Shown piece after piece: positions 21,109 through 31,559 of a stretch of DNA of 64,000 bases. Each line of letters opens with the position of its first letter. The stretch's first letter is position 1. Both the position numbers and the translations under genes were made by a program. A model generated the notes under the pieces. The model had not been told where the DNA came from. It did no database searches and saw only the letters and a list, made by a program, of their open reading frames with translations. This DNA is from Prostheceraeus crozeri (taxonomy: Eukaryota > Platyhelminthes > Polycladida > Euryleptidae): the NCBI GenBank assembly GCA_907163375.1, contig CAJQUW010009243.1, positions 136,501-200,500 on the forward strand, read 5' to 3'.

Positions 21109-21694
21109 TTATTGTAATGATATTTGCGTAAGCACTTGAAATTTGATTCTTTCAGTGTATGTTGATAAGATGTTTGAAGCGGAATAATAAACAGTTGCCT
21201 GAAGATGCCTGTAAGATACATGTGAAAGGCCTAGCAGAAATAAGTATATTTTTTCTTCTCAACCCGTGGTACTGTCCGGGGGATTCATACCTAACTTACA
21301 ACTGACGAGTTATTGGATCTGCATCACTAATAATGATTAATTGAGCGCGGAGTCTGTAGTCGTCTGTTGTTGCTGCTTCTTGAATAGTTTCTTTGATAGA
21401 ATTAGCCGCCTCTTTTCCGGAAACGTTCGTTAATCTAAGACTGATTGCGGTGTTGTACTCGTCTTCGTTCCATGTGGGTGCGATGTCGGGTCGGGATTCA
21501 AGCTGGGCTGCTCTAATAAATGTCGGAGTTAAGTCAGTGACCAAATAAAGTAGGGTGTTGCTACACGAGTGATGCAGGTTGAAAACACGATCCTTGCGAC
21601 GCGCTGCGACGTCCAGAATCTTCAAATCGCCTAGTAGTATAAACTGAGCTACCTGCGACACATAATCGATATGAGAATTCGAATAAGTCTCCAT
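21109..21694 (-). CDS. Two-exon gene, 164-aa protein of unknown family
   Basis: Exon 1 (21694-21300) starts at ATG, preceded in frame by TGA eight codons upstream, and ends TT|GTAAGT. Exon 2 (21208-21109) follows a good acceptor (CACATGTATCTTACAG). The 91-nt intron joins phase 2 to phase 2, so TT+G makes Leu and the frame runs 32 more codons to TAA. Read without splicing, the frame stops at once inside the donor. The protein begins METYSNSHIDYVSQVAQFIL, has an acidic middle (APTWNEDEYNTAISLRL) and ends ERIKFQVLTQISLQ. No signal peptide or membrane segment is evident; it looks soluble and mixed alpha/beta. I cannot assign a function. It lies between a hAT tip and a LINE ORF1, so an accessory gene of a mobile element is possible, but the intron and poly(A) signal argue for a host gene. 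Confidence 0.5.
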
Positions 21695-22200
21695 CTTAAA
21701 AACAGATTCGTGTCATAAAAGATTTAGTATCATGAAAGTTAAAAGTCATGGATTGATTGAATGTCACTATGAGAGAATACTAAATTGATTTAGATAAGTA
21801 CTTCGCGGACACGTATTGTCCAATTTATCTGTAGCAAGTGAATAAAATAGTCATTTAGTATTTATGCATAATTGATAATGTTATGTAAGTTTTGATATGA
21901 ATTTCTCTCAACGGACGATTACTCACTCACTAACAATATTGGCAATGAATTTTTAAAAATTCCAAGTGGAAATATAATTTTCCTATAAGAGACATATGAA
22001 GGAAAGATGATCTACTTAACAATAAATTACAATAGAAATGATTTTGAACAAAGTGTTATGAAACTCTATCAGCCTGCTGGCAATCGATGGTTCCTGGACG
22101 TCTCCATCCGATTTCATTGTTACATAATTCCGTAGCATGTTTCACTTCAAGCGAAAATGAAGAGCTCAGAATGGTTTGTCATATTTGGTGATTCAGAGCA

Positions 22201-22219
22201 ATAATAATAATAATAATAA
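22201..22219. repeat. (AAT)n microsatellite
   Basis: Six consecutive ATA/AAT units. On the minus strand this is a (TTA)n tract lying 3' of the ORF1 at 22360-22836, where a LINE 3' tail would be. Confidence 0.8.
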
Positions 22220-22359
22220 AAGTCGTATATTTAATCAAAGCCTCAATAATGGTAATCGTGAGGCAACAAATGACGTTTTACAAGTAACATACGAAAGTTG
22301 AAGTCAATAACAAAAAAACACAAACTGAAATTAAGAAAAACCACTAATAGATAGCCTTA

Positions 22360-22836
22360 TCATCGTGACAATAAATGATCTATGACGGTAGGAAGAGCTT
22401 CAAGAGCGTCAAGAAATTCACCGGGCTGCTTTCTATCATCAGCATCATCATCATGTTTATCTTCCTCGAAGGTCTCTTCCAAACCAAAAACAATTAAATT
22501 GTTTCTTTTGTTCTGTCTTTCAGAAAAATCACTCAAAGTTGTATTGATAATTGATGCGACGTCCATGCAGATCTTACTATTTAGTTGTGCACGAATGTCA
22601 TGAAGCTCTGATTCAATTTTCACGAAGCGTTTTAGGAGATAATGGACATCAATTGCCTTGCATACATCACAGGTAAAAGACACATAGTCCATTGTTAATA
22701 TGGCTTTGCTGACATCAGTGGGCAAGCCACAACACTCTCGTTTAGCATGATAAGGTTTCTTGCACAGACAACATGCGAGGCAATCGTCATCAAATCCATT
22801 GTTAGAAGTCTGACACACAGGACAATTGATTGGCAT
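22360..22836 (-). CDS. LINE ORF1-type protein with PHD-like zinc finger
   Basis: The product is 158 residues. The N-terminus has a Cys/His cluster: CPVCQTSNNGFDDDC, then CLCKKPYHAKREC and FTCDVCK (residues about 5-60). This gives the C-x2-C...C-x2-C...H-x4-C...C-x2-C spacing of a PHD/RING-like finger. A coiled-coil-like stretch follows (VKIESELHDIRAQLN), then NKRNNLIVFGLEET, the start of the RRM-like segment found in ORF1 of CR1/L2/Jockey-type LINEs. Acidic residues then lead to an early stop. ORF1 proteins bind the element's RNA. The RRM is cut off after about ten residues and no ORF2 follows, so this is an ORF1-only fragment, possibly a retrocopy ending at the (TTA)n tract. A host PHD protein is less likely. 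Confidence 0.6.
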   Translation of the reverse strand: MPINCPVCQTSNNGFDDDCLACCLCKKPYHAKRECCGLPTDVSKAILTMDYVSFTCDVCKAIDVHYLLKRFVKIESELHDIRAQLNSKICMDVASIINTTLSDFSERQNKRNNLIVFGLEETFEEDKHDDDADDRKQPGEFLDALEALPTVIDHLLSR

Positions 22837-22931
22837 GTCACTGTTCTATCTTGACTTCATATTGCTTCTACACCAATGATATGTATTCAAGGTAGAAAAA
22901 TCGCAAAAGTCACAAAAAATATTGAGTAACA

Positions 22932-22998
22932 CCGCCTGAAAAGTTATGGAAGTTTAAGAGCACTCAGCGACGATTCGAATGATATGAAATTGTACGAG
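22932..22998 (+). CDS. Possible exon ending at a strong donor
   Basis: An open frame reads HRLKSYGSLRALSDDSNDMK, then LYE, and meets GAG|GTAAGTAT, a consensus donor, at 22998. No convincing acceptor was found and the preceding in-frame codon is TAA, so the 5' limit is unclear. It lies just outside the 5' side of the LINE ORF1. Confidence 0.2.
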
Positions 22999-23009
22999 GT
23001 AAGTATACC

Positions 23010-25320
23010 CTGAACCTGATAAATAATGAAAATCCAATATATGCAAGAGACCACTTCCAATACAACCGCACGCGACGACAGTCAATTGATGTTTTGAATG
23101 CAATGAATTCCCTCAACCTGGTAGCTGTGCCACATTCCCTGACTTGTCAACTACATGGCTTATTTTGACATCAAAAGCTCATTCACGCTTTTGATTTGTA
23201 GATTGTCTCCCAACATCAGTAAAACGACAATTCTTAAGCTATGCTTCCAGTCATCTTGCAAGTTATGGAGTGTCAGACATCGTAAAATTCCATTTGCTTA
23301 TGTACATAGATCCCTGCACTTCCGAGTTTGGTACACTTAATAACGTGGTGATCAATCAAAATGAGATCTAATGATTTATGATTTTGATTGCAGTTTCAAG
23401 ACAGACATCTTCCATAGTAGGGAGAAATGTGATGCTTCTCGCAGCCGGTAGCTTGCCCGAATTGCTCTAAAAAATTATGAAAGCGTCATGACAACCGATG
23501 TAGTTGTTGCAGATAAACAAACAGACTGACCTGATCAGAAAATGAACTTCACAGAATTTATCATAGTTGGAATTTGTGCACGAAATGTAGCGCTTGCACA
23601 CTACATCTGCAGTCATTCATCAGAAGCCCACGTCGCATTCGACCTTCCTTCTTTGTCACCGATGGATGATCGATTGATTTTATCACTTCCTCCTTGAATT
23701 TCTTGTGGCTCGTTTATTTCTCATAGGAAATCAGTGACAGAGAAGGGCGAATTTCAGCAAAGTTGCTCCCTGACTTCAGAGCTTTTGAACTCGACATTGA
23801 GCTGATCGATTAGCTTTGCGATTTCAACTTCTATTCATGCCGCTGCCATTAACAATATTAATTACCTCATGGTCACATTTGGCTGTCAGGCCGCAGAGCA
23901 CCGCACTAAGTCATTGTATGCTACATGGAAGTGACAAATACAATTTTGCCGCATTTTGTCATTCCGATGCACTTTTTATCAAAGGTTTTCAGTTTTGATC
24001 AATTTTCATCGGTAGTAGTCATTATCGTTATTACTCACAGGATATTGTGCGGCACTTGCACATGAATGTATGGTGTTAGGAAAAGAATTATTCGATTTCC
24101 TTGTGTGCTATATCAATCTGTTGAAATAACGTATCGCCGCGAAATATGCTTCGACTGATCCATCGTTGAGAAATTTCACTATTAAAAAATCGCCGAAGTT
24201 CACCATGCCAGTGCGGTGGCACACCATTCTGAAAAATGAAGTTGTCTCAACTGCCCTGAAGCTGAGAGAGAAGCCAGGTTTGCAATATTTGCTGATAGCC
24301 TACATGATACCGGTGATCCCGCTTTTCTTGTAGAAACAGGGACCGCGCATCTTTTCACAGGAAAAAGCTCAGCACGCTGATATTTAGAGAGTATGGCTAT
24401 ATTTCCACTACCTCATGTGAATCTTCCAATCACCACATGCAGAATGTAGAAGTGATGTATAAAACTCGTTATCTCTCCACGCATTTTAAAACCTGCCTCG
24501 AGACTGTGTTAGTTCAGCAGTTATTTTTAAAACACCCTGTGTTGCCTAATCAGTGCTGCTTAGTCTTCCATTAAATGTTTGCAATTTCTGGTGGAATTAC
24601 TTTTGAGTGACAATGCATTGGCCCGGCTATATTCCATAAGTATAGTTGCATCAATTGAATTTTATCATCGTCTTTCCTAGCCTCGTAGATCGCTGTCACA
24701 AGACATTTCATCATCTGACAAAGTTTGACGATAAGACATTGGCTAATCGTTTTGAAATGTATGAAGCTGCATTATAGCCACTCGGATGCCCTCTGTGCAA
24801 TTTTAAGTCGTGACTCAATACAGAAAAAAGTCCACTCTTCAAATGTTTGTCGCATTTCACACTGCATTGCTCGAGAGTTTGTCTCATATCTTTTATCAGA
24901 TATTCATGCGAAAATGAGTGGCTCGACTGCCATCTCAGGGAGCACTTGTGGTGCCAAATTTAGCATTAAGAACTGGCTGCATGCATGGTGTTGACTGATG
25001 ACGGAAATCGTAAACTGATAAAAAAAATAACTTAAGCATGTGTAGTGATTATTAAGTAAAAATAAAATAAATGTAAACCATGTGTACACTCGGAAGCACA
25101 TAAGGCACGGAGCTTTTCTTCCTTGTAGCTGAGTTGTCAACTATCCCACTGTCACTCTCTTTATACTCAGTGTTTAGCAATAATGCAGAGTACGCCTAAT
25201 ATAAAAGTTTTAGATTTGACCCGACCGAAGTTTTAACCAAAGTCTCATGAACGCAGAGCGAACATTCTACCACATGACCATGGTGAAGGTCCAGATGTTA
25301 TATTGTCAGTCTGCTGGATA
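23010..25320. other. Mostly non-coding; one short ORF at 24205-24333
   Basis: The stretch is AT-rich with a GC-raised island at 24190-24340. There, CACCATGC starts a 42-codon plus-strand ORF beginning MPVRWHTILKNEVVSTALKL and ending in a hydrophobic run (YLLIAYMIPVIPLFL). That could be a tail-anchored micropeptide, or nothing. A 24725-24994 plus frame is also open but shows no recognisable feature. Confidence 0.2.
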
Positions 25321-25329
25321 ATAATTCCG

Positions 25330-25515
25330 CTGATTGTCTAAAGAGAATGACAACTATTGAACCAATAAATGACACCAACACCTTTGTTTCCCCGACCGCA
25401 TTCTCCTGAACCAGGAATCGAACCGAAGTCCGTGGTGTAGACGAGTTCGTACCTTCTTCACCAGGCCACGCTGACGGCTCAAAAGGAATGCGAGTGAAGG
25501 CAGAAGTCATCTCCA
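25330..25515 (-). mobile_element. tRNA-derived SINE, copy A
   Basis: On the minus strand an A box (TGGCCTGGTGAAGAAGG, 25469-25451) and a B box (GGTTCGATTCC, 25424-25414) are spaced as in RNA polymerase III promoters. They are followed by a tail (ATTTATTGGTTCAATAGTTGTCATTCTC) shared with copy B. SINEs are copied by a partner LINE and encode no protein. Confidence 0.75.
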
Positions 25516-25652
25516 AGTGATATCGACAGCTTATTGTCCTATTATTATTGACAGAACGCTACCAGCATTCATATTGCAGCGAGACAGCATATCAGATTGT
25601 CATTCGACTGCGTCACACAGTAGATTGACAACAAGCGTCTGTCGCAGTATAT

Positions 25653-25850
25653 TGAATATCTAAAGAGAATGATAACTATTTAAATCGCATTCCTTTTGTA
25701 ACGTCAGGGTGGCCTAGTAAAGAAGGTGCGAGCTTGTCTCCGTCGCGGACTTCGGTTCGATTCCTGGGTCAGGCGAGAGAAGTCGGGGAATCAAGGGTGT
25801 TGGCTTCTTTTATTGACTTAATAGTTGCCATTCTCCTTAGATATTCAATG
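25653..25850 (+). mobile_element. tRNA-derived SINE, copy B, with inverted tail at its head
   Basis: The A box TGGCCTAGTAAAGAAGG (25710-25726) and B box GGTTCGATTCC (25754-25764) match copy A, and the tail TTATTGACTTAATAGTTGCC...TTAGATATTC is the same family. Unusually, the inverse of that tail (GAATATCTAAAGAGAATGATAACTATT) also sits before the head at about 25655-25681, so the unit has terminal inverted repeats. The pair A/B is arranged head to head. Confidence 0.75.
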
Positions 25851-26398
25851 AACTACGAAAGACCTTTGTTGTCAATAACTCCGTTTTGAACAACTTCGAT
25901 GTAGTTGCTCACCCTTCTTTGGTTTGATTAAAGCTAATTCGATTTTTCAATTCATTGATTTTTGGCAACTGATGCGCAATATAAAGTCTTCTATACTTAG
26001 ACGTTATCGATTATTCTACTTAATGTCGTCCATTCTTATGAAAATAATGCTGTCTGCATTTTGAAAATGCATCAAGTGCTGATTATCTGCCATAGGAAGT
26101 TGTGTGCAAAATTAAATGAAACATTTGTCTGAAGTAGAATTTCTCTTCAAGTCATTTATGGCAGTATTTAACCTACTTGATGTTGGAAGAACCTCGGATT
26201 TCTCACCAACAATAACCGCTAATCTGCTTTAATCAGGATTGCATTAGAGAGCCGTTTGAGAGCTGATGTCAAAAATCTGTTCTTAACAGCTCTATCACAG
26301 ACCTGCGGCTTCATTCTAGATAGTCGTTCCAAGTTTTTATTTGTTTTTATTCCATCTTTGGGGCGAATCAAAGAAAATGAGTACACAGCGAGTTCAGG

Positions 26399-26480
26399 TA
26401 CCGTATATACTCGCATATAAGCCGAGTTTAGAAGTATAAAATACAATGCTGAAATCAGGGGGTCGGCTTATATGCGTATA
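26399..26480. repeat. Inverted-repeat mini element (TATACTCGCATATAAGCCGA)
   Basis: CCGTATATACTCGCATATAAGCCGA at 26401 is mirrored by TCGGCTTATATGCGTATA at 26463. The arms are about 20 bp with a 37-bp spacer. It is probably a very small MITE. The superfamily was not resolved. Confidence 0.5.
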
Positions 26481-26489
26481 AAACAAAAT

Positions 26490-28030
26490 GAACACAAGGA
26501 CAGATACTAATGCCAATTTTCCAGCTACACGTTTTCATCGCTATCTGCCTTTTTATTTTGGTTGGGTGTCATCCAGTGCGAGGCCGTAAAAAACCAAGCT
26601 AAGAGGTAATGATGAAGCCCGACCGTCATTGGTACACGGTTTTCTTTCTTAGAAATAAAAAAAAATTTCTTCTATTTCTTTTAGTATGTAAAATATTTAA
26701 GTAATTTCTTATCACCTTTACAGTAAACAAAAATCTATGAACCATAAAATTATAGTGTAAAATTCAGATAAGTGGAAGAAGTTCTAAAGCAAATATGCGG
26801 GTTTTTGCAAAAAATGGTAATTCTAAAGCTAATTTTAGAAGGGGTTAAGTACATTCAATGTAGGTCATTGTATGTTGAAGAAATTTAAATTTTTTTTCTG
26901 TAATCTACATAATCAAATTCATTATGCGATAAATTGAATTTCTAAAGAGGTTTGTAGCTAAGGATATTTCATTGATATTAGGTAAGGTTTTCAGAACTAT
27001 GTTCTTGAATGTTTTAGGATAAAAAAAGAAGCCTAGTGTAAACTTTTTGCTGGATTTTGTGAATCTGAGCACACACAATGTCAAAGTCAATGGTTTTTTA
27101 TTCTAGTATGTCGTATGTTTTTATAGTTAGCCGTGTGTTTCAAAAGCAACAATAATAAATTTATACACACAAATTCAGCAGGCAACTGAGAATCAAGTGC
27201 AGAAATAAATTCGCTTTCATGCTTAGAGATAGGTCGAAAATTTGACTTCACGATGGGGTGCGCTTTTTAGGCTGATGTATGGTAACTTCGATGTTTCTAG
27301 GACATTGTGATTGCTTTGGATCACACAGTTCTTTTTTTGTCATCATCAACCTATATTTTTCAGCAGTATTCCTTTTTTACAAATATTTTTAACCATGTTT
27401 GAAACATAATTTGATAAAAAATCTGCTTAAAAATATGGTTTTTACAGCATGCACAAGGAAACGATTAAAAGTCCATGTTTAAGTACTTACTTGGCTTCAA
27501 AACCAAATTAAGTTCTGTTATTTTTATGGTCAGACAATACAACTATTCAAGTCGCATTTGCAAACATAGGCCTACAACAAGAGGCTACTGTGTCTAATTG
27601 AGCGTCTATTCATCAACACTAGGCATATCATACATAGATTTTCAGTTAGTTGTGAAAATCATTGCATTAATGTTTAATTCATTATTATTATTATTGATTT
27701 TCAAATCCATCTGCACACCTGTGAAGGACACTTATGAGAACTGGTGATGTGCTATCGAAACCAACATTTATTAGATAAATCTTCTATCATGTGTCCTTTT
27801 TTGAAAAAATCTAAAACACAAAGACATGTTTCAAAGCAGACCATGCTTTTTTCAACCTACATGCAAGAGAAGGCAATTTCTAAATATACACGGCATGAGA
27901 TTGTCATGACTATGAAACATTGTTACGTCACAACAGGCCGGTCCGTAATCAGACGAATAAAATTAAATTGTACAATAACACAGCGGCTAAATGTTATAAG
28001 CTTTGTTTTAGAATGAATTGACTCTACACG
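26490..28030. other. No gene supported
   Basis: AT-rich, with an (ATT)n run at about 27682-27697 and one TAGGCCTA at about 27569. Open frames here are short and look random. Confidence 0.4.
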
Positions 28031-28034
28031 ACAC

Positions 28035-28214
28035 CTATTGTTTGTTCAAAATTATGAGTAAAAGCTCTAATTGGCTTAGTTTGTCAGTGTCTGAATTGAC
28101 TTTGTACAATAAAATGGTGTGTGATGCTTCTGATTCATTATGAGCAAGCTCTGGCAATCTCATCAGCGCTGATCCGGTGCCCCTGCTCAAAATTACAATA
28201 AGACTAATTTTTCG
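28035..28214 (-). CDS. Coding-like open frame, unknown
   Basis: After an acceptor-like AAGTGATCCACAG on the minus strand, a frame of about 65 codons runs to a TAG near 28035. It includes GTGSALMRLPELAHNESEAS and LYKVNSDTDKLSQLELLLII. Composition is more protein-like than chance frames nearby. There is no ATG at the start and no recognised domain, so it is at best a terminal exon. Confidence 0.2.
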   Translation of the reverse strand, partial: RKISLIVILSRGTGSALMRLPELAHNESEASHTILLYKVNSDTDKLSQLELLLIILNKQ

Positions 28215-28525
28215 TGCACATTCCTGTGGATCACTTGGTAAATGCACAACTTTGGCAATGTAAAGTCACTCATTCGCAGATACTCTAAATAAGTAGCAAC
28301 GATGCATTCTACATCTTATTAAAATTTTTCTGCACGAGATTGCGATCAAACCCCTACCAGCTCCCGGATTATTAGCTAAGCGCAGTCGCGGAACGTGTCA
28401 AATTCATTTCGACAGTAACTTAATCAGTGTCAATCAAAATGCAGCCATCTAGCCATAGAAATCAGACTTTTCGCTTTGCTTAAGTTAGTGAGACTAGAAT
28501 GGAAAGTAGTTGTTTGTTGAAGGTA

Positions 28526-29672
28526 CAGATTGTTTCATAAAAAATGGATCACCCTTAAACATCGCCTTAACTTCAACTTTGTCTAACTCCGCCAAACTTG
28601 AACGAATTTCTCTGAAATTTGGAAGATATGTCAGTTGTGCTTACTAATATCATTGTTGGAAATTTCATTATTGAGTTGTTTTTCCTGTTATAGATAAAAA
28701 GTAGTAGATAATTTGATCTTCATTTAGCAATGTTACACAAAATCATACCTCACTCTTATAAAATTACATTTGTTTCCTTTGTTATGTAATATGTTGTTCT
28801 ACAAGCCAAAAGCTATCAAGCAAAACAAAAATAATGAAAATTGGTCAATCAGAGCCAGTATAGCACCATTATTCATCAACAATAATGTAACTGCTACATG
28901 TGATTAACTGGATTCCATGTTCCATAGCTTCCTGACTTCGTTGCGGTAGTGTTGGCAGCACTCCTGATTGCTTTCAGCTAGAAATCTATCTCTTACCGGT
29001 TGAAAACGATACAAAGCACAAATGAACAATAACGAGATCGCATTCACAAAAGGCAAAGTGTCAGCCTTGCTGGAACTAGTGTTTTCTTTGCGAGCTACAA
29101 GCAAGCGGCTAAATGTCCCTTACACAAATGTGCATCGATGGCATAATGATGATTTTCGACTCTGTCGTAAAGAGGGCTCTGGCCGTCCACGCAAAACATC
29201 CAAACGTAGAGACCACCTAACTTTGAGATTTGTTAAAGTTGATCCAAGTCTCTCGTTAACTGAGATGGCTGCACTAGACTCGTCTAGTTCTAAGTCTCGT
29301 TCTCCTGATCTGAATCCCATAGAAAATGTATGGAGTATTCTAAAACGTAACGTTCGTCGTTCACTGCTACCTACAGATGGCGCATCACAACTTACGTCAC
29401 TGTTAAAAAGAGAGTGGAGAAAGTTAGATCAGTCAAAAATCAACGATATCATCGAATCAATGCCTAGACGAATTGGTAATGTTATTGACAATAAGGGTAG
29501 GGCCACAAAATATTAGCTTCTTAAGAACCGTTACTGTATCATAGCTTATCAGATTATATAAGGACATTAAATATATTAGGGACATGAAATAACATGAAAA
29601 ATGCTTTCTGTATCATACTTATGTTATATTTAGTCAAATTTTAGGATGATCCACTTTTTATGAAACGGACTG
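28526..29672 (+). mobile_element. Internally deleted Tc1/mariner element, 1147 bp
   Basis: The left end CAGATTGTTTCATAAAAAATGGATCA and right end TGATCCACTTTTTATGAAACGGACTG are inverted repeats of about 30 bp with few mismatches. TA dinucleotides flank both (28524-28525 and 29673-29674), the target duplication of the Tc1/mariner superfamily. The interior carries a shortened transposase (29022-29516). Confidence 0.9.
29022..29516 (+). pseudogene. Tc1-type transposase lacking its catalytic centre
   Basis: The 164-residue product has helix-turn-helix DNA-binding segments (about 10-45) and the GRPRKT hook (54-59). The second half-domain follows (DPSLSLTEMAA, about 74-84). It then jumps straight to SPDLNPIENVW (94-104), the conserved end of the DDE/D domain, and continues to the usual C-terminus. 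Full Tc1 transposases have about 340 residues, so roughly 170 codons with the first two catalytic aspartates are missing in frame. The protein could still bind the element ends but not cut DNA. The open frame across the deletion is intact, so a repressor-like role is conceivable but unproven. Confidence 0.85.
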
Positions 29673-30044
29673 TAGTTTCAACCGCTCGTCGATGTGCCGA
29701 TTGTAGATCTTTAGAAGAAGCAAATTACTGTCACATGCAACAGTTGCAGATTCTGGCGATCTATTGTACGTTACTTTGTCAGAATACTTTTATAAGAGAA
29801 TTTTTTTAAAAGAAATGATTGCAATTGTGAATGTATACAAAGTACACTAATAAGCTACCGGTAACTTCGTACTACCACTTGAAGCCGTCACCGTTTAGGT
29901 ACCGTTGTCATGAAAACACGTGTCTGCGACCTTCTATTGTGTTCAATAATCTAGTCCTTTATTGTTACAGTGTCGGATTTCTATACTTCTAACTTGCTGC
30001 TGCATCGATCCGATATCTTACTTATTCTACACCCATTCACTTGT

Positions 30045-30237
30045 AACTTGCAACTTTCTTAACCCCATCTTCCGGTAATGAAGTGCAGGGACCTCTTCAA
30101 GTTCCCCCTCATCATCTGATCACTGCTCAGTGTCATGCAAAACTACTACACGCATTGGATCACCGAAGCGTTTCCCAACAATCAATGAGATTCTCCCATC
30201 AACAACTAAGTGAGAAACTTTAGACGACAATACATCT
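30045..30237 (-). pseudogene. Coding-like block with one in-frame TGA
   Basis: After a pyrimidine-rich tract and TCATCAG (about 30238), a minus-strand frame reads DVLSSKVSHLVVDGRISLIV, GKRFGDPMRVVVLHDTEQ, then TGA, then SDDEGELEEVPALHYRKMGL. Both sides of the stop look coding, so this is either a decayed gene or transposon, or two exons misread as one. It lies 150 bp upstream of the plus-strand gene starting at 30394, in divergent orientation. No family was recognised. Confidence 0.3.
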
Positions 30238-30393
30238 CTGATGACTCAATGATGTAGAAGTTGGATTTTTCGGGGAGGAAAAAGAAAAGCCAATGCTGAG
30301 ACGCTCAGGAACTGGTTTGAGTTGTACTCATAATAAATACAATGTAGCCTTTAAAAATCATCACATATACTGTGCTCCACTTTAGTTGTCAAC

Positions 30394-31550
30394 ATGGCCT
30401 CCACCGGTTATCAAATGTGCTCCAAAGACGGTGAAGAATTTTCAACTATACTTGAGTCTGATGTAAGTACGCATATAATTGTTAATCTGAAGCAAGTCGC
30501 AGTATAATTGTTTCACTTTTTTCATCTCACGGTTGGATGATCTTCAATTTTCATGTGAAAAATTATAATTGAAAATAGATTAGCTTTATAATAATTTAAG
30601 CATGCACAAAAATTATCTTTCAAACTATCATTCAACCTTTCTATAGATAGTATCTTCTTTTAAACTTGGGCCACACATTCACAACAAAAGTGATACAGCC
30701 TACACTGTGTCAACGATTGTGAGAAACATGAAATTAAAACTTCTATTTGTTAAACTAGCTTAGGAGATGAACAATACAGCATATGTGTATTTTTAAGACA
30801 AATTAATGCAAGCCATGCACTTCTCAAAGCAATTTTACAGCATACTGCTAGTGTTATCATAGTGTTGAATATGGCCAGTACGCTACTTGTAGTTACTTTT
30901 CTTTGTGGATAGTCAATTAAATACATGTGCATACGATGGCACCATGTCGCTTGCAAAGACTTATTCATTCTTTAACAGACTTGCTAATAGATTTTATTTT
31001 CCAATATTATGCAGTGGGTTCATGACTGGGTCTATTCAATAAAATTTATAATTACTCTGTTACGGTGTAATTCCAAAGACTACAGTAGTGTTGCGGATAA
31101 CATACGTCATCACCACATGATCGAAGAGCAAATTATCGCAACCACTGGTTGTGCTCATGGTAAGAGTGGACGGATGAACGCCTTCTAGAAAAAATCTTTC
31201 TGTCACAAAATAGATTTCGTTTCAAATGAGCAAAACGAATGTTGTCTTAAAAAATTGAAGCCACATACAATGCATAGTTTATCAATTTCATACATAATCT
31301 GCTGGCGTTCCATAGGCATTGTACGATGTTGAAAGTGATGCCACTTGAATCACCTTATTATGCTCTTTTTTGGAAGCAATTCTTTGATGTCGGTTCGAAA
31401 TGTTTGATTTGACAAAGGTAGGACTTTATTCGGTTTATATTCACAGAGGAGACAGACATCGCACCTTATCTAGTCAACAGTGCCAATTTTATCAATTATT
31501 CTCATCAGTGCAAACTAAATATTAATCTCTCAGTACAACTTCTTGTGTAG
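30394..31550 (+). CDS. Three-exon gene, about 105-aa protein of unknown family
   Basis: Exon 1 (30394-30462) begins CAACATGGCC and encodes MASTGYQMCSKDGEEFSTIL-ESD, ending at GTAAGT in phase 0. Exon 2 (31015-31159) follows TTCCAATATTATGCAG, is open in phase 0 for 48 codons (WVHDWVYSIKFIITLLRCNS, then IRHHHMIEEQIIATTGCAH) and ends G|GTAAGA in phase 1. Exon 3 (31447-31550) follows TTATATTCACAG. Its phase-1 frame restores Glu and runs ETDIAPYLVNSANFINYSHQ to TAG. Introns are 552 and 287 nt. Three consensus junctions with agreeing phases are hard to get by chance. The short hydrophobic run in exon 2 could be a membrane or core segment. The TAG is followed directly by AG|GTAAAG, so exon 3 may be spliced differently in some transcripts. 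No homologue comes to mind. Confidence 0.5.
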
Positions 31551-31559
31551 AGGTAAAGT

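Noticed and set aside
27744..28016. 90-codon plus-strand ORF
   Set aside because: No motif, no splice context and a composition like neighbouring random frames.
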